From GWB2-37-7 sp942492835 (GTDB lineage: Bacteria; Bacillota; Clostridia; Lutisporales; Lutisporaceae), in contig OW818645.1 in the NCBI GenBank assembly GCA_942492835.1, positions 3,596,001 to 3,660,000 on the forward strand: a stretch of 64,000 bases of DNA. The letters are read 5' to 3'. Positions 7,081 through 16,704 of the stretch are shown here, one piece after another. The position numbers and the translations under genes were made by a program. The notes under the pieces were generated by a model. That model worked only from the letters and a program-made list of their open reading frames with translations, was not told where the DNA came from and made no database searches. The first letter of the stretch is position 1, and every line of letters starts with the position of its first letter.

Positions 7081-9756
7081 AAATATAATGAATATGATGA
7101 GTGTGGCTTCCTATTGCAGGTCAAAACTACTGTAACAGTAAATGATGGTACAACAGCAACTGCTGATAGTATTACTGCATATGTCTATGACTTAGCAGGA
7201 AACCTAATATCTCAAACTGATGGCGTAGGAAATACTATCACTTACGAATATAACGCCTTTGAAAAAGTAAGCAAAGCAGTATATCCTAGGGACGAAACAA
7301 CACAAGCAGAAAACACAATTGTTTATCAATATGATGTAATGGGCAATCTGGCTAAAAAGAAGATTCTTTTGGTACCATTAATGCCTATACCCACGATAAA
7401 CAAGGAAGATAACTATCTAATACTACTAAAGATAAGCTACACTTATGATGATAATGGCAACCAGCTTACCATGACAGATGCAACAGGACAAACCGTTAGA
7501 ACCTATGACGAATTAAATCGTGTAGCAACTAAAACAGTTCCACAGTTTGGCACCAATGTATTCCAATATGACATTCAGCTTGGAATAGCAGAAGGCTATG
7601 CAGAAGATGGATATGTCGGAGAAAAATCAATAGACTCCAAGGGAAATGAAGCCCTAAAGGTTAATGACAAAGCAGGACGTTTAAAGGTAGTGAAATCAGA
7701 TAGCGAGACAACAGGTACAGTATATCAATATGATGGAAATGGTAACCGTACTTCTGTAACCTATGAAAATGGTGCGAAGGAAGTCTATACATATTATGAC
7801 GATAACCTTCTTGCAACCTTGACAAACTATGGTACAACAGGAAATATAATAGAAAGCTATCAATATACCTATGATGCAGCACACAACCAAAAAACTAAAG
7901 TAGATGCAAAGGGTACAACATCATATACTTATGACACACTGAACCGTTTAATAAAGGTACTAGAACCTATTGGGCTGGGTGGTAAACTGACAGAGTATGG
8001 CTATGACAAAGCAGGAAATCGCTTAACAGAACGCATAATAAATGGCTCACAAACAACATTAACTATGTATGCCTATGATGAGCGAAATAGGCTATTAACT
8101 ACAACATTACAAACACCAACAGGCTCAAGGGAAATTAGTAAGTATGTCTATGACAACAACGGCAATACACTGCAAAAAACAAAAGAGACAACTAAAAAAG
8201 CTGACCCACTAGAAAAGCCAAGCTTTAGCATGTTTATCATTGGACAAACAGACAATGAGTTTAGCAGAAGCATGGTTATTAATGAATATAACTCCTTTAA
8301 CCAACTTGTAACAACAAAGACAGGAGCGCAAATAGCGAACTATGTATATAAGGGAGAAGGACGAAGAGTACAAAAAAGTATCAATGGACAGGCTACCAAT
8401 TATCTATATGAATATGATAAAGTAGTATTAGAGACAGATGGAAAGGGCAAGCAAACTGCAAGAAATGTCTATGGTATAAATCTATTATCAAGAACTATAG
8501 ATAGTCAAAAGGTAAACTACCTATACAATGGACATGCAGATGTAACAGCATTAATAGATGCAACAGGCACAAAAGTAGCAAGCTACTATTATGATGCCTT
8601 TGGAAATCCACTAGAAACAACGGGAACAATATCAAACCCTATACGTTATGTAGGATATCAATATGATACTGAAACAGGACTATACTATCTAAATGAAAGA
8701 TATTATGATAGTAAGATAGCAAGATTCTTGACAGAGGATACATTTAGAGGACAGGATAATGATCCGCTGAGCTTGAATCTGTATACTTATTGTCACAATG
8801 AGCCGATTATGTATAGCGACCCTACTGGACATAGGGCTGAGACATTAGGAAGTAAGACTGGGAATGATAATGCTGTATTTGCAACGAGAGCAGCATTAAG
8901 AGCAACACAAGCAGCAAAAGCAAAGGCGGAAGTAGCTGCAAAGGCAATGCTAAAAGCAACAGCTACAAAAGCAAAATCAGTAATAGGGACAATAAATGCT
9001 GTCATAAGTATAACCCAGATAGTAGCACCTATGATAAAGAAGGAAACAGATAAATTAGAAAGAAAAACATTAGAAAGTATAGTTCAAAACAACTCGCCAG
9101 TTGGAAATTGGATTGAATGTTTCACAGGTAAGACTCTGATTACAGGAGAAGAGTTAACTTATGAACAAAGAATGGAAAGAAATGATAAAGGTGATGAGCT
9201 TTTTGAAAGTGGACTTTTAACTCTTGGAATAGGTGGTACAAAGCTGGTAAATTCTACTCTTAGCACTGCTGTGAAACCTAACTTAAAGGTTACTACTAAG
9301 AATGCAGTTGTTGACATTTTAGCGGAAGTAAGTGAGACTAGTAAGTTAAATTATAAACCAACATCTGGAGTTGACCTTGTTACTACCCCAGGAAAAAGCA
9401 CAACTGTTTTGGGAACATATGCTAAGGACACCGGTTCAATAGTGAATGAACTTGGAAATGTAAAATCGATAAATTTTGAACCAAGAGACAATGGATTTAA
9501 TGTCTTAAATGTACCAGACGAGTTATATCAAAATCCAAAACAATTTTGGAATGAATACAATAAACCTTGGCTAGATAATGCTATAGAAAGAAATGATACT
9601 ATTTTAATGGCAACAAAACCAGAGTTTAAGGTTGATAGTTTACTCAGAAAGAACAGTTCAGGCAAATTTGAATTGTCAGGATTTGGAAAGGAGTATAGCC
9701 ATTTACGTAAAAATGGCTATGTATTTAACTCAGTTACTAATAAAATGATTAAATAA
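7081..9756 (+). CDS. Truncated Rhs/YD-repeat protein with toxin-like C-terminal tip
   Basis: Rhs coding sequence is open from about 7081; the first possible start is TTG 7114, giving 880 residues. There is no signal peptide or normal N-terminus, so the gene is a 5'-truncated fragment joined to transposase DNA. Many YD repeats are visible (YDLAGNLIS, YDDNGNQLT, YDGNGNRTS). The Rhs core ends with YYLNERYYDSKIARFLTED and DPTGH at about residue 570. The last 300 residues form a variable tip: an Ala-rich helix, a hydrophobic stretch, then a polar domain with VLGTYAKDTGSIV and FLD-like LDNAIERNDTILMATKP. Rhs tips are typically secreted toxins, but the activity of this one is not recognised. A likely immunity gene follows 19 bases later. 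Confidence 0.75.
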   Translation, partial: KYNEYDECGFLLQVKTTVTVNDGTTATADSITAYVYDLAGNLISQTDGVGNTITYEYNAFEKVSKAVYPRDETTQAENTIVYQYDVMGNLAKKKILLVPLMPIPTINKEDNYLILLKISYTYDDNGNQLTMTDATGQTVRTYDELNRVATKTVPQFGTNVFQYDIQLGIAEGYAEDGYVGEKSIDSKGNEALKVNDKAGRLKVVKSDSETTGTVYQYDGNGNRTSVTYENGAKEVYTYYDDNLLATLTNYGTTGNIIESYQYTYDAAHNQKTKVDAKGTTSYTYDTLNRLIKVLEPIGLGGKLTEYGYDKAGNRLTERIINGSQTTLTMYAYDERNRLLTTTLQTPTGSREISKYVYDNNGNTLQKTKETTKKADPLEKPSFSMFIIGQTDNEFSRSMVINEYNSFNQLVTTKTGAQIANYVYKGEGRRVQKSINGQATNYLYEYDKVVLETDGKGKQTARNVYGINLLSRTIDSQKVNYLYNGHADVTALIDATGTKVASYYYDAFGNPLETTGTISNPIRYVGYQYDTETGLYYLNERYYDSKIARFLTEDTFRGQDNDPLSLNLYTYCHNEPIMYSDPTGHRAETLGSKTGNDNAVFATRAALRATQAAKAKAEVAAKAMLKATATKAKSVIGTINAVISITQIVAPMIKKETDKLERKTLESIVQNNSPVGNWIECFTGKTLITGEELTYEQRMERNDKGDELFESGLLTLGIGGTKLVNSTLSTAVKPNLKVTTKNAVVDILAEVSETSKLNYKPTSGVDLVTTPGKSTTVLGTYAKDTGSIVNELGNVKSINFEPRDNGFNVLNVPDELYQNPKQFWNEYNKPWLDNAIERNDTILMATKPEFKVDSLLRKNSSGKFELSGFGKEYSHLRKNGYVFNSVTNKMIK

Positions 9757-9775
9757 TGAATGGAGTGTGATTAAA

Positions 9776-10060
9776 ATGCAAGATGTTACAAAATCAGAAA
9801 AATATAATGAAGATATTGATAAGCAATTGCGAGATACCAAAGTATTTACTAAAGATTTGTTTGAAAAGTTTTATGATGCATACTCTTATGATACTGCAAC
9901 AACACATAATTGGCTTGTAAAGAAATTAAAAATCTTGAAAGAAAGGTTTGCAAATGGTGATTCATTGCCAATTGAAAATAATAATAAAGTTTTAAGCAAA
10001 GATAATTTTTTAGATTGGGTTGAATCAGAATTTCCAAATGCTAAAAAAGATTTAATTTAA
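9776..10060 (+). CDS. Putative immunity protein for the first Rhs tip
   Basis: A 94-residue acidic protein. I chose ATG 9776 because GGAGTG lies eight bases upstream; the GTG at 9767 falls within that site. It is predicted mostly helical, with charged segments such as DKQLRDTKVFTKDLFEKF and no signal peptide or membrane segment. A small cytoplasmic protein immediately after an Rhs tip is the usual place for the cognate immunity gene, and that is the only basis for the role. No family was recognised. Confidence 0.55.
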   Translation: MQDVTKSEKYNEDIDKQLRDTKVFTKDLFEKFYDAYSYDTATTHNWLVKKLKILKERFANGDSLPIENNNKVLSKDNFLDWVESEFPNAKKDLI

Positions 10061-10069
10061 TAAAGGGTA

Positions 10070-10209
10070 TGTGCCAGGTTATTATGTTATTGATATAGTA
10101 AACCCCATATAGTAATAAAATTATATAAATTACTATATGGGGTGTTTTTTATGGTTAGAGAATGGAGAGAAGAATATAAAGGTGGTATATATCACGTAAT
10201 AGTAAGAGA
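10070..10209 (+). mobile_element. Truncated left end of RAYT element, copy 2
   Basis: A repeat of the copy-1 segment: TGTGCCAGGT, hairpin arms CCCCATATAGTAAT (10103-10116) and ATTACTATATGGGG (10129-10142), then ATG 10151 opening the transposase N-terminus MVREWREEYKGGIYHVIV. It is fused to Rhs sequence at the same point as copy 1, so the two fusions descend from one duplication. Confidence 0.75.
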
Positions 10210-12038
10210 AAATATAATGTATATGATGAACGCGGCTTCCTATTGCAAGTCAAAACTACTGCAACAGTAAATGATGGCACAACAACAACTACTGATAGTA
10301 TTACTGCATATGCCTATGACTTTACAAAAAGAAAAATAGCAATACTTATGATACCCTGGACCGTTTGATAAAGGTACTAGAACCTACAGGACTAGGTGGT
10401 AAACTGACAAAGTATGTCTATGACAATAATGGTAATACACTGCAAAGAACAAAAGAGACAACTAAAAAAGCTGACCCGCTAGAAAAACCAAGCTTTAGCA
10501 TGTTTATCATTGGACAAACAGACAATGAATTTAGCAGAAGCATGGTTATTAATGAGTATGACTTATTTAATCAACTTGTAACAACAAAATCAGGAGCACA
10601 AATATCAAACTATGTATATAACGGAGAAGGACGAAGAGTACAAAAAAATGTCAATGGACAAACTACCAATTATCTATATGAATATGATAAAGTAGTATTA
10701 GAGACAGATGGAAAAGGTAAACAAACAGCAAGAAATGTCTATGGTATAAATCTATTATCAAGAACTATAGATAGCCAAAAGGTAAACTACCTATACAACG
10801 GACATGCAGATGTAACAACATTAATAGATGGAACAGGCACAAAAGTAGCAAGCTACTATTATGATGCCTTTGGAAATCCACTAGAAACAACAGGGACAAT
10901 ATCAAACCCTATACGTTATGCAGGATATCAATATGATACTGAAACAGGACTATACTATCTAAATGAAAGATATTATGATAGTAAGATAGCAAGATTCTTG
11001 ACAGAAGATACATTTAGAGGACAAGATAATGACCCACTGAGCTTGAATCTGTATACTTATTGTCACAATGAGCCGATTATGTATAGTGATCCTACAGGAC
11101 ATAGGGCTGAGACATTAGGAAGTAAGACTAGGAATGATAATGCTGTATTTAAGTTAAAAAAACAAGTAAAGGCTGACTATGTTAAGACAACAAAAGTAGT
11201 AAAAACAGTGGTAAAAACAGTAGTAAAACCAATAGTAAAAACAGTGGTAAAAACAGTAGTAAAACCAATAGTAAAACCAATAGTAAAAACAGTAGTAAAA
11301 CCAGTAGTAAAAGCAGTACTAAAACCAACACCAATGATAAAACTAGCACCAAATCCACCTAAACCTGGTAACATAAGTAAAAATACAGAAGATTCAGGCA
11401 GAAATGCTAAAAATATCAATGATAATCAGAGGACGGGTAATAGTGGAGGTAATCCAAAACAAGCGGATAATAGTTTATATGGTGTTAATGAAAATACGGC
11501 CTACATTGGTAAATTTAATATCACTGAAGATAAGGTTGGAGTAGTACAATATGACGCAAATGCATATGCAGCAACTGCAAGCGCAAATGCAAAATTTGTT
11601 GTTGGAACGGAAGATAATTTTAATGGGACAAAAGAAAAAGGCGGAGGAATAATACAAAACTATGGAGTAGATGCAAGAGCTGAAGCAAAAGTAACTGTAG
11701 GCACGATTAGTATAAATGGTGAAGTTAGTAACAATGATATTGGGGTGTTTGGAAACGCCCAAGGTAATCTTGGCTCGGCACAAGTATATGCAGCAGTATC
11801 AGCAAGAACTGGTACTAGCACAAGTGTAGGATTTAGAGCAGGTGCAGAAGCATCAGTCTTTGAAGGAGAGTTAAGTGGTGGATTCAATGTATTGGGGCAT
11901 ACTGTGCAAATAGGTGTAGAAGGTGCTGTACTTGACGCTTCTGCTGTTGCTGAACTTGGGTACGTTGATGGGCAGTTAAAAGGAAGGGCTAGGCTAGGAC
12001 TTGGCTTAGGTGCGGGATTTTGGTTTTTAGTAAAATAA
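10210..12038 (+). pseudogene. Second truncated Rhs copy, internally deleted, with a different tip
   Basis: The sequence starts with the same Rhs segment as copy 1 (KYNVYDERGFLLQVKTT), then breaks near 10320, where a deletion and frameshift join it to codons matching copy 1 around 7925. The remaining frame 10365-12038 codes 557 residues nearly identical to copy 1 through the Rhs core and DPTGHRAETLGSKT. The tip then differs: an array of TVVKPIVK-type repeats (about residues 270-325), a polar Asn/Gly-rich linker, and a Gly/Ala-rich predicted beta domain ending GLGAGFWFLVK. Swapping tips behind a conserved core is typical Rhs biology. As the 5' end is lost it is probably not expressed as a full toxin. 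Confidence 0.7.
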
Positions 12039-12056
12039 ATGCAAGGGGGGATTTAC

Positions 12057-12254
12057 TTGTTTTTAAGCAATAGTCCTTTTACGAAGAATTTAGTAATAAT
12101 TTTAATCACTTTTTTATGCTTATTATTTACTTTAATTACAATTATCAGTTGGTTCTCAGCAGAAAAGAAACCAGATTTAGTAGCAATACTATTTGTTATT
12201 CTATTTGATATAGTATGGGTTTTGTTATATTTGTTTTATGTATCAAAAAAATAG
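12057..12254 (+). CDS. Small two-span membrane protein, possible immunity protein
   Basis: A 65-residue protein. TTG 12057 lies seven bases after AAGGGGGG, making it a better start than the ATG at 12039 that touches the Rhs stop. Two hydrophobic segments (about residues 11-32 and 42-62) flank the charged loop AEKKPD. Its place directly behind an Rhs tip suggests a membrane-bound immunity protein against a membrane-acting or periplasmic toxin. This is inference from position. Confidence 0.5.
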   Translation: MFLSNSPFTKNLVIILITFLCLLFTLITIISWFSAEKKPDLVAILFVILFDIVWVLLYLFYVSKK

Positions 12255-12265
12255 AGGTGATATTA

Positions 12266-12520
12266 GTGTCAACATATACAATTGAACTATCAGCCAAGGA
12301 AATGGTATACTTTTTTTTCAAAAAGAAGAATTGTCCTATTTGTTTTGAAAAAATGAAAAGATTGAAAGATGCAGAAAGTCTAGGAGAGGGAATTGGAAGT
12401 GCTGGTCTTGGTAAGTATTATTATGGTGAGCGTTTTAAAGTAACACTATATTATAAATGTAATAAGTGTAATAGAGTATATTCTATAGGCGAATTAGTGG
12501 AAGAAAATAAGAAAGAATAG
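12266..12520 (+). CDS. Small zinc-ribbon-like protein
   Basis: An 84-residue protein starting at GTG 12266 after GAGGTGA. Two CxxC pairs (CPIC near residue 20 and CNKC near residue 65) suggest one bound zinc. It starts 12 bases after the membrane-protein stop and probably shares a transcript with it and the Rhs fragment. The function is not recognised; it could be an immunity protein or an unrelated passenger. Confidence 0.5.
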   Translation: MSTYTIELSAKEMVYFFFKKKNCPICFEKMKRLKDAESLGEGIGSAGLGKYYYGERFKVTLYYKCNKCNRVYSIGELVEENKKE

Positions 12521-13083
12521 GTGGAGTATACAGAATTTATCTAATTGCCCCATAAAACATTTTCAAAAGGATATGTGCCAGGTGGTGCGTCCGAGCAATG
12601 TCGGATCATATAGTGGGTGTGAAGCTCATCGGGTAAGGTTGACCAACCGCCCGTAGTTAGCCTTGGAGCACATCAGGTAACTGATGCGTTTAAGCGTAGG
12701 TAGACGAGATAATAGGCCGAAAGCCAGAAGGTTGAAGTGATTGAGCCACGAAATACAAAATAGGAAGGCTGATGTCGTCACCTGAACAGAAAGCAATATT
12801 GTGACAGTCATTATGGTAAGAATGTCACAACTTCCTCGGGGTCGGAGAACTCGGCATGTTATACATTGATATGATGCGGTAACTCGGGAGACCCTATTTG
12901 CTCTTCAAACATAAGTTTGGAGTACGTATAACAAGCGATACAAAGTAAGGAAACGGACGGCAATAGGGAGTCGGATTACAGAATAGTACTTACGAGGCAG
13001 GGTAACGCCTGAAGAGGGAAGGCTGTAACATATTATCGCCCTTGCAAAGGGAAACATTAGCTACACATGGAGGTAGTGAATTA

Positions 13084-14199
13084 ATGGAAACAAAACTAAC
13101 AAGGATAGCAGAAATAGCTAAAGAATGACCAAATGAAAGAATTACAGCGCTGGCATTTCTAATTAACAAAGAAAGTATAACCGAGAGTCATCAAAAGATG
13201 AAGACAGGAAAAGCAACAGGTGTGGACGAGATAACCAAAGAAGAATACGAGAAGAATTTAACAGAAAATATTGATTTGCTAATAGACAGAATGAAGAAAC
13301 AAGCATACAAGCCTCAACCAGTAAGAAGGACATACATACCAAAGATAGGAACAGATAAAATGCGACCACTGGGGATACCGGCGTATGAAGATAAGCTGGT
13401 ACAAAATGTAGTGAATAAAATACTAAATGCAATATTTGAAGGAGACTTCCTTGATAGTTCCTTCGGATTCAGGCCAAATAGAAGCTGCCATGATGCACTG
13501 AAAGTAGTGACACACATAATAGAGAATCGTAAAATCAACTATGTAATGGATACTGACATAAAAGGGTTCTTTGACCACATGGACCATAAGTGGCTAATGA
13601 AGTTTATTGAACACCGAATAGCTGACGATAGTATATTCTTCTTTCAGTACGAGGACGAAGCAAAAGCATTTTATCAACAACTAAAGGAAAGACTTAGCAA
13701 ATTCAATCTAGAGTTAGCAGATGACAAAACTAAAATAATCAAATTTGGAAGGTTTGAAGATGAAAGCAGAAAGACCAACATTGGCAAGCCAGAAACATTT
13801 GATTTTCTCGGGTTTACACACTACTGTAGTAAAAGTGAAAAAGGATACTTTTGGGTTAAAAGGAAAACAAGCAAGAAGAAATTCAAAGCGAGTTTGAAAA
13901 GATGCAAGGCATGGTTAAGGGAAAATCTAACCACTCCAACGGAGGAGATAATGAAGAAATTAGCAGTAAAACTAAAAGGCTATTACCGGTATTATGGGGT
14001 TACAGATAACTCAATAATGATGGGTAAGTTCCTGGATGAAGTAAGGCGAATGCTGCATAAGACACTTAACAGGAAAAGTCAGAAGAAAAGCTTCAACTGG
14101 GACAAATATGTGTTATTTCTAAAGAAATATCCACTGGTAAGACCTAAAACCACTGTAAACATCTATGAAATGCGACCGGAAATAAGCTATATAATGTGA
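13084..14199 (+). pseudogene. Group II intron reverse transcriptase/maturase, defective
   Basis: The frame begins at ATG 13084 (METKLTRIAEIAKE). A TGA at 13126 stands where a Trp codon is likely. It then continues as a clear group II maturase: KATGVDEITKEEYE, SSFGFRPNRSCHDAL, NYVMDTDIKGFFDHMDH. Immediately after HRIAD it jumps to DSIFFFQYEDEAKAF. The stretch in between, which should hold RT motifs 4 and 5 including YADD, is missing, apparently through a deletion between similar RIAD/RYADD codons. The maturase X domain (KLKGYYRYYGV) is intact. Without the nonsense change the product would still lack reverse transcriptase activity. Confidence 0.88.
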
Positions 14200-14212
14200 A
14201 TGATAATATGGG

Positions 14213-14249
14213 GAGCCGTGTGCGTTAATTGCGCAAGCACGGTTCTGAG
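14213..14249 (+). ncRNA. Group II intron domain V
   Basis: GAGCCGTGTGCG pairs with the CGCAAGCACGGTTCTGAG side, forming the highly conserved catalytic hairpin with its two-base bulge. It lies 14 bases after the maturase stop, the usual place. Confidence 0.88.
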
Positions 14250-14381
14250 AGGAGTGCAACTACAATGAAGGCAAAAGCCCACAAAGTGTTGCACTTACTC
14301 GTCCAAAGGTTATTAGGTTATTGATATAGTAAACCCCATATAGTAATAAAATTATAAAAATTACTATATGGGGTGTTTTTT

Positions 14382-14785
14382 ATAGCTAGAGAATGGAGAG
14401 ACGAATATAAAGGTGGTATATATTACGTAATAGCAAGGAATACATATTTAAAGAAAGCATTGACAAGGGATATTTTACAAAACTGCTAAAAAATCACAGT
14501 AAAACAATGGGCTATACCATATATGGATATGTACTTATGGATAAGCACTATCATTTAGCAATACAAGTATTTGATAAGAAGCTACAAGAGATAATGCATA
14601 AAATAAACAATAAATATAGTAAATACTTTCACTATAAATACAAAAGGGTAGGGTATGTTTTTCAAGGAAGATATAAAGCAATATCGGTTCAGGATGAAAT
14701 ACTAATAGAAGGAGCAGAGTTATACACTAAAGGAAATAGGAGAAAACGTAGGTATGACTGCTGCTTCGGTAAAAGAATTAATTGA
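14382..14785 (+). pseudogene. RAYT (Y1 transposase) remnant
   Basis: The start codon position of copies 1 and 2 is ATA here (14382-14384). The frame AREWRDEYKGGIYYVIARN follows, is shifted near 14440, and continues as EYIFKESIDKGYFTKLLKNHSKTMGYTIYGYVLMDKHYHLAIQ-type sequence with the HUH motif as HYH. Recognisable sequence ends near 14700, before the C-terminal third. Three independent lesions make it non-functional. Confidence 0.8.
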
Positions 14786-14941
14786 CAAATGTGCACCTAG
14801 CACACATTAACCTTTTTACTTAGATTCTGCCGCACAAGTTGTACTTGAAAATCTAAAGTTTTCTAACAGAACTATAGTTTTGAGCCCCCCAATTGTGATA
14901 TAGTTTAGTAATATGTTAATAAAAGAATGAGAGGGATAAAA

Positions 14942-15778
14942 GTGGAAATAAAAATTATAACTGATAGCTGCTGTGATCTGACTAATGAAATGAAAGAAGC
15001 TATGAACATTGAGTTAGTGCCTTTAGTACTAAGCTTAGAGCATAAAAACTATATAGATGATGAAAGCTTAAATATTAAACAATATATAAATGATATGGCA
15101 GAATGTAAGACATCACCTAAAACTGCGTGTCCTTCACCGGAAACATATATGAATAAGTATAAGGGGCAGGAAAGTACTTTTGTAGTTACTTTATCTTCAG
15201 CCCTTAGCGGTTCGTATAGTAGTGCAGTATTAGCTAAGAATATATTCCTTGAGGAAGTTGGTAATAAGTTTATACATGTTTTTGATTCATTGAGTGCTTC
15301 TGCAGGTGAAACTATAATAACTTTAAAAATACATGAACTTGCAAAGCTTAATATTAGTGAATCAGAAATAGTTGATAGGGTATCAAGATATATTAAGGAA
15401 ATGAAGACCTTTTTTCTTTTGGAAAGCTTGGATCACCTTGTAAAGAATGGCAGGATAAATCCTATTGTAGCTAAAATAGCTTCTATGTTATCCATTAAGC
15501 CAATTATGGGTGGAGATGAAACTGGTAATATTAAGGTTGTTGACAAGATAAGAGGTTATAAAAAGGCATTTATCAGACTTGCAGAGATAATAGGTGAAGA
15601 AGGAAAAAATATAGAAGAAAAGGTGCTTGGCATTGCATACTGCAATTGTTTTGAAAGAGCCATAGAATTTAAGGAAGAGGTTTTAAAAAGATATAAGTTT
15701 AAGGATATAGTATTAGTGGAAATGGGTGGACTATCTACTACCTACGCAGATAATGGTGGTATAGTTATAGCCTTTTAG
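14942..15778 (+). CDS. DegV family fatty-acid-binding protein
   Basis: A 278-residue DegV protein. GTG 14942, preceded by GAGAGGG, gives the family start MEIKIITDSCCDLT; the ATG at 14927 lies upstream of that site. DegV landmarks include SPKTACPSPETYMNKY, the FVVTLSSALSGSYSSA lipid-pocket region, LESLDHLVKNGRI, and GxxLSIKPIM. DegV (FakB) proteins bind an acyl chain and present it to a kinase such as FakA for phosphorylation. No kinase gene is adjacent, so whether this one works as FakB is unknown. A promoter-like AT-rich stretch precedes it. Confidence 0.88.
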   Translation: MEIKIITDSCCDLTNEMKEAMNIELVPLVLSLEHKNYIDDESLNIKQYINDMAECKTSPKTACPSPETYMNKYKGQESTFVVTLSSALSGSYSSAVLAKNIFLEEVGNKFIHVFDSLSASAGETIITLKIHELAKLNISESEIVDRVSRYIKEMKTFFLLESLDHLVKNGRINPIVAKIASMLSIKPIMGGDETGNIKVVDKIRGYKKAFIRLAEIIGEEGKNIEEKVLGIAYCNCFERAIEFKEEVLKRYKFKDIVLVEMGGLSTTYADNGGIVIAF

Positions 15779-16146
15779 TGATATGGGAGAGGTTCATTTG
15801 CTATGCTGTCTACTCCTATCCCCTTCACAACTCTATTCTTATTTTTCTTTATGGGAGGTTCATAGAGAGAAGTATCTTCAATACTGTGGTTTTAAACTTT
15901 CAATGTGTCTATCAGATGTATTTAGCGTATTTGGCAGAGATTAGTGATAGGATGCCTATTCTTATTGCCATAGTAAGCTATTATAACTTCATTAGACAAG
16001 AAATAGTTATGTGTTCTGTGGAATTATAATAATGCATTTAATCGGTTACAATATGAAAAAAATATATACATAATTTAGATTGATTTCATATTTGTGGTAA
16101 TGTATAATTTAGTATAGTAACTATATTAAAAGGGGAGGTGTAATAA
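15779..16146. other. Intergenic stretch without a convincing gene
   Basis: An 83-codon frame overlaps the degV stop here but lacks a ribosome binding site and shows no recognisable family. The last 60 bases hold AT-rich promoter-like sequence and the AGGGGAGGTG site of the next gene. Confidence 0.5.
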
Positions 16147-16389
16147 TTGGATTATATGCTAGGAGAAATACAGTTATTCCCATATGATTTTGTTCCGGCT
16201 TATTGGGCTGAGTGTAATGGACAAATTCTACAAATAATGCAGAATCAAGCTCTTTATTCCTTGATATTAACAAAATTTGGGGGCAACGGAAGCAGTACTT
16301 TTGCTGTTCCAAATTTGAGTAATTCTTCACCAGTTAATGGTATGAAGTATTACATAGCTACAGCAGGGATTTATCCACAAAGACCATAA
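16147..16389 (+). CDS. Mini phage tail-collar domain protein 1
   Basis: An 80-residue protein consisting of little more than one tail-collar (microcystin-dependent protein, MdpB-like) domain: GEIQLFPYDFVPAYWAECNGQ, then LYSLILTKFGGNGSSTFAVPNL. TTG 16147 sits seven bases after AGGGGAGGTG. Typical collar proteins are longer (about 170 residues or more) and carry a downstream GPI or trimerisation segment; this one ends with IYPQRP. It is followed 29 bases later by a paralogue. No phage structural genes are near. Confidence 0.8.
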   Translation: MDYMLGEIQLFPYDFVPAYWAECNGQILQIMQNQALYSLILTKFGGNGSSTFAVPNLSNSSPVNGMKYYIATAGIYPQRP

Positions 16390-16418
16390 TAGTTTAAAGA
16401 ATAAAGGAGGATTTATAA

Positions 16419-16661
16419 ATGGAATATTTAATAGGACAAATACAATTATTTCCATACAATTTTATACCAGATGGTTGGTTACCATGTAATGGGGTGACTT
16501 ATCAGGTGCAGCAATTTACCGCACTATTTTCATTAATAGGAAATAAGTTTGGAGGAAACGGAACTAGTACATTTGCAACACCTAACATGCAAGGTGTTGA
16601 ACCCATACCTGGAATGGTATATGGAATGTGTTGGAGTGGTTTATATCCATCAAGACCTTAG
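16419..16661 (+). CDS. Mini phage tail-collar domain protein 2
   Basis: Also 80 residues and about half identical to the upstream protein: GQIQLFPYNFIPDGWLPCNG, LFSLIGNKFGGNGTSTFATPNM, ending LYPSRP. ATG 16419 follows AAAGGAGG. The shared length and the shared last residues show a tandem duplication that has since diverged. The discoidin-domain gene starts 43 bases downstream in the same direction, so the three may form one surface-adhesion operon. Their role is unknown. Confidence 0.8.
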   Translation: MEYLIGQIQLFPYNFIPDGWLPCNGVTYQVQQFTALFSLIGNKFGGNGTSTFATPNMQGVEPIPGMVYGMCWSGLYPSRP

Positions 16662-16704
16662 GTGCGTGATAGAGTAATTAAGATAGAAGGGAATGAGATA
16701 AAAT

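Larger units (their letters stand above)
12585..14305 (+). mobile_element. Group II intron
   Basis: The 5' end GTGCGTCCGAGC has the GUGYG consensus. About 500 bases of structured RNA (domains I to III) come before the reverse transcriptase frame, domain V lies at 14213-14249, and a domain VI-like stem follows (AGTGCAAC with GTTGCACT, ending near 14296). The 3' boundary is uncertain by about 10 bases because the target repeat differs slightly between copies. The RNA could still be able to splice if a helper reverse transcriptase exists elsewhere, since its own protein is defective. Confidence 0.85.
12574..14804 (+). mobile_element. RAYT element, copy 3, split by a group II intron
   Basis: The left end TGTGCCAGGT (12575 on) matches copies 1 and 2, but a group II intron enters at 12585 and the element resumes near 14306 with GGTTATTAGGTTATTG, hairpin arms 14334-14347 and 14360-14373, and a decayed transposase. 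The right end TGTGCACCTAGCACA (14790-14804) is an inverted match to the left-end palindrome of copy 1, which supplies the otherwise missing boundary of this repeat family. Confidence 0.7.

Noticed and set aside
15778..16029. 83-codon frame overlapping the degV stop
   Set aside because: No ribosome binding site and no recognisable family.
16147..16661. Prophage tail region
   Set aside because: Only collar domains are present; no terminase, capsid, tape-measure, holin or integrase gene is near.
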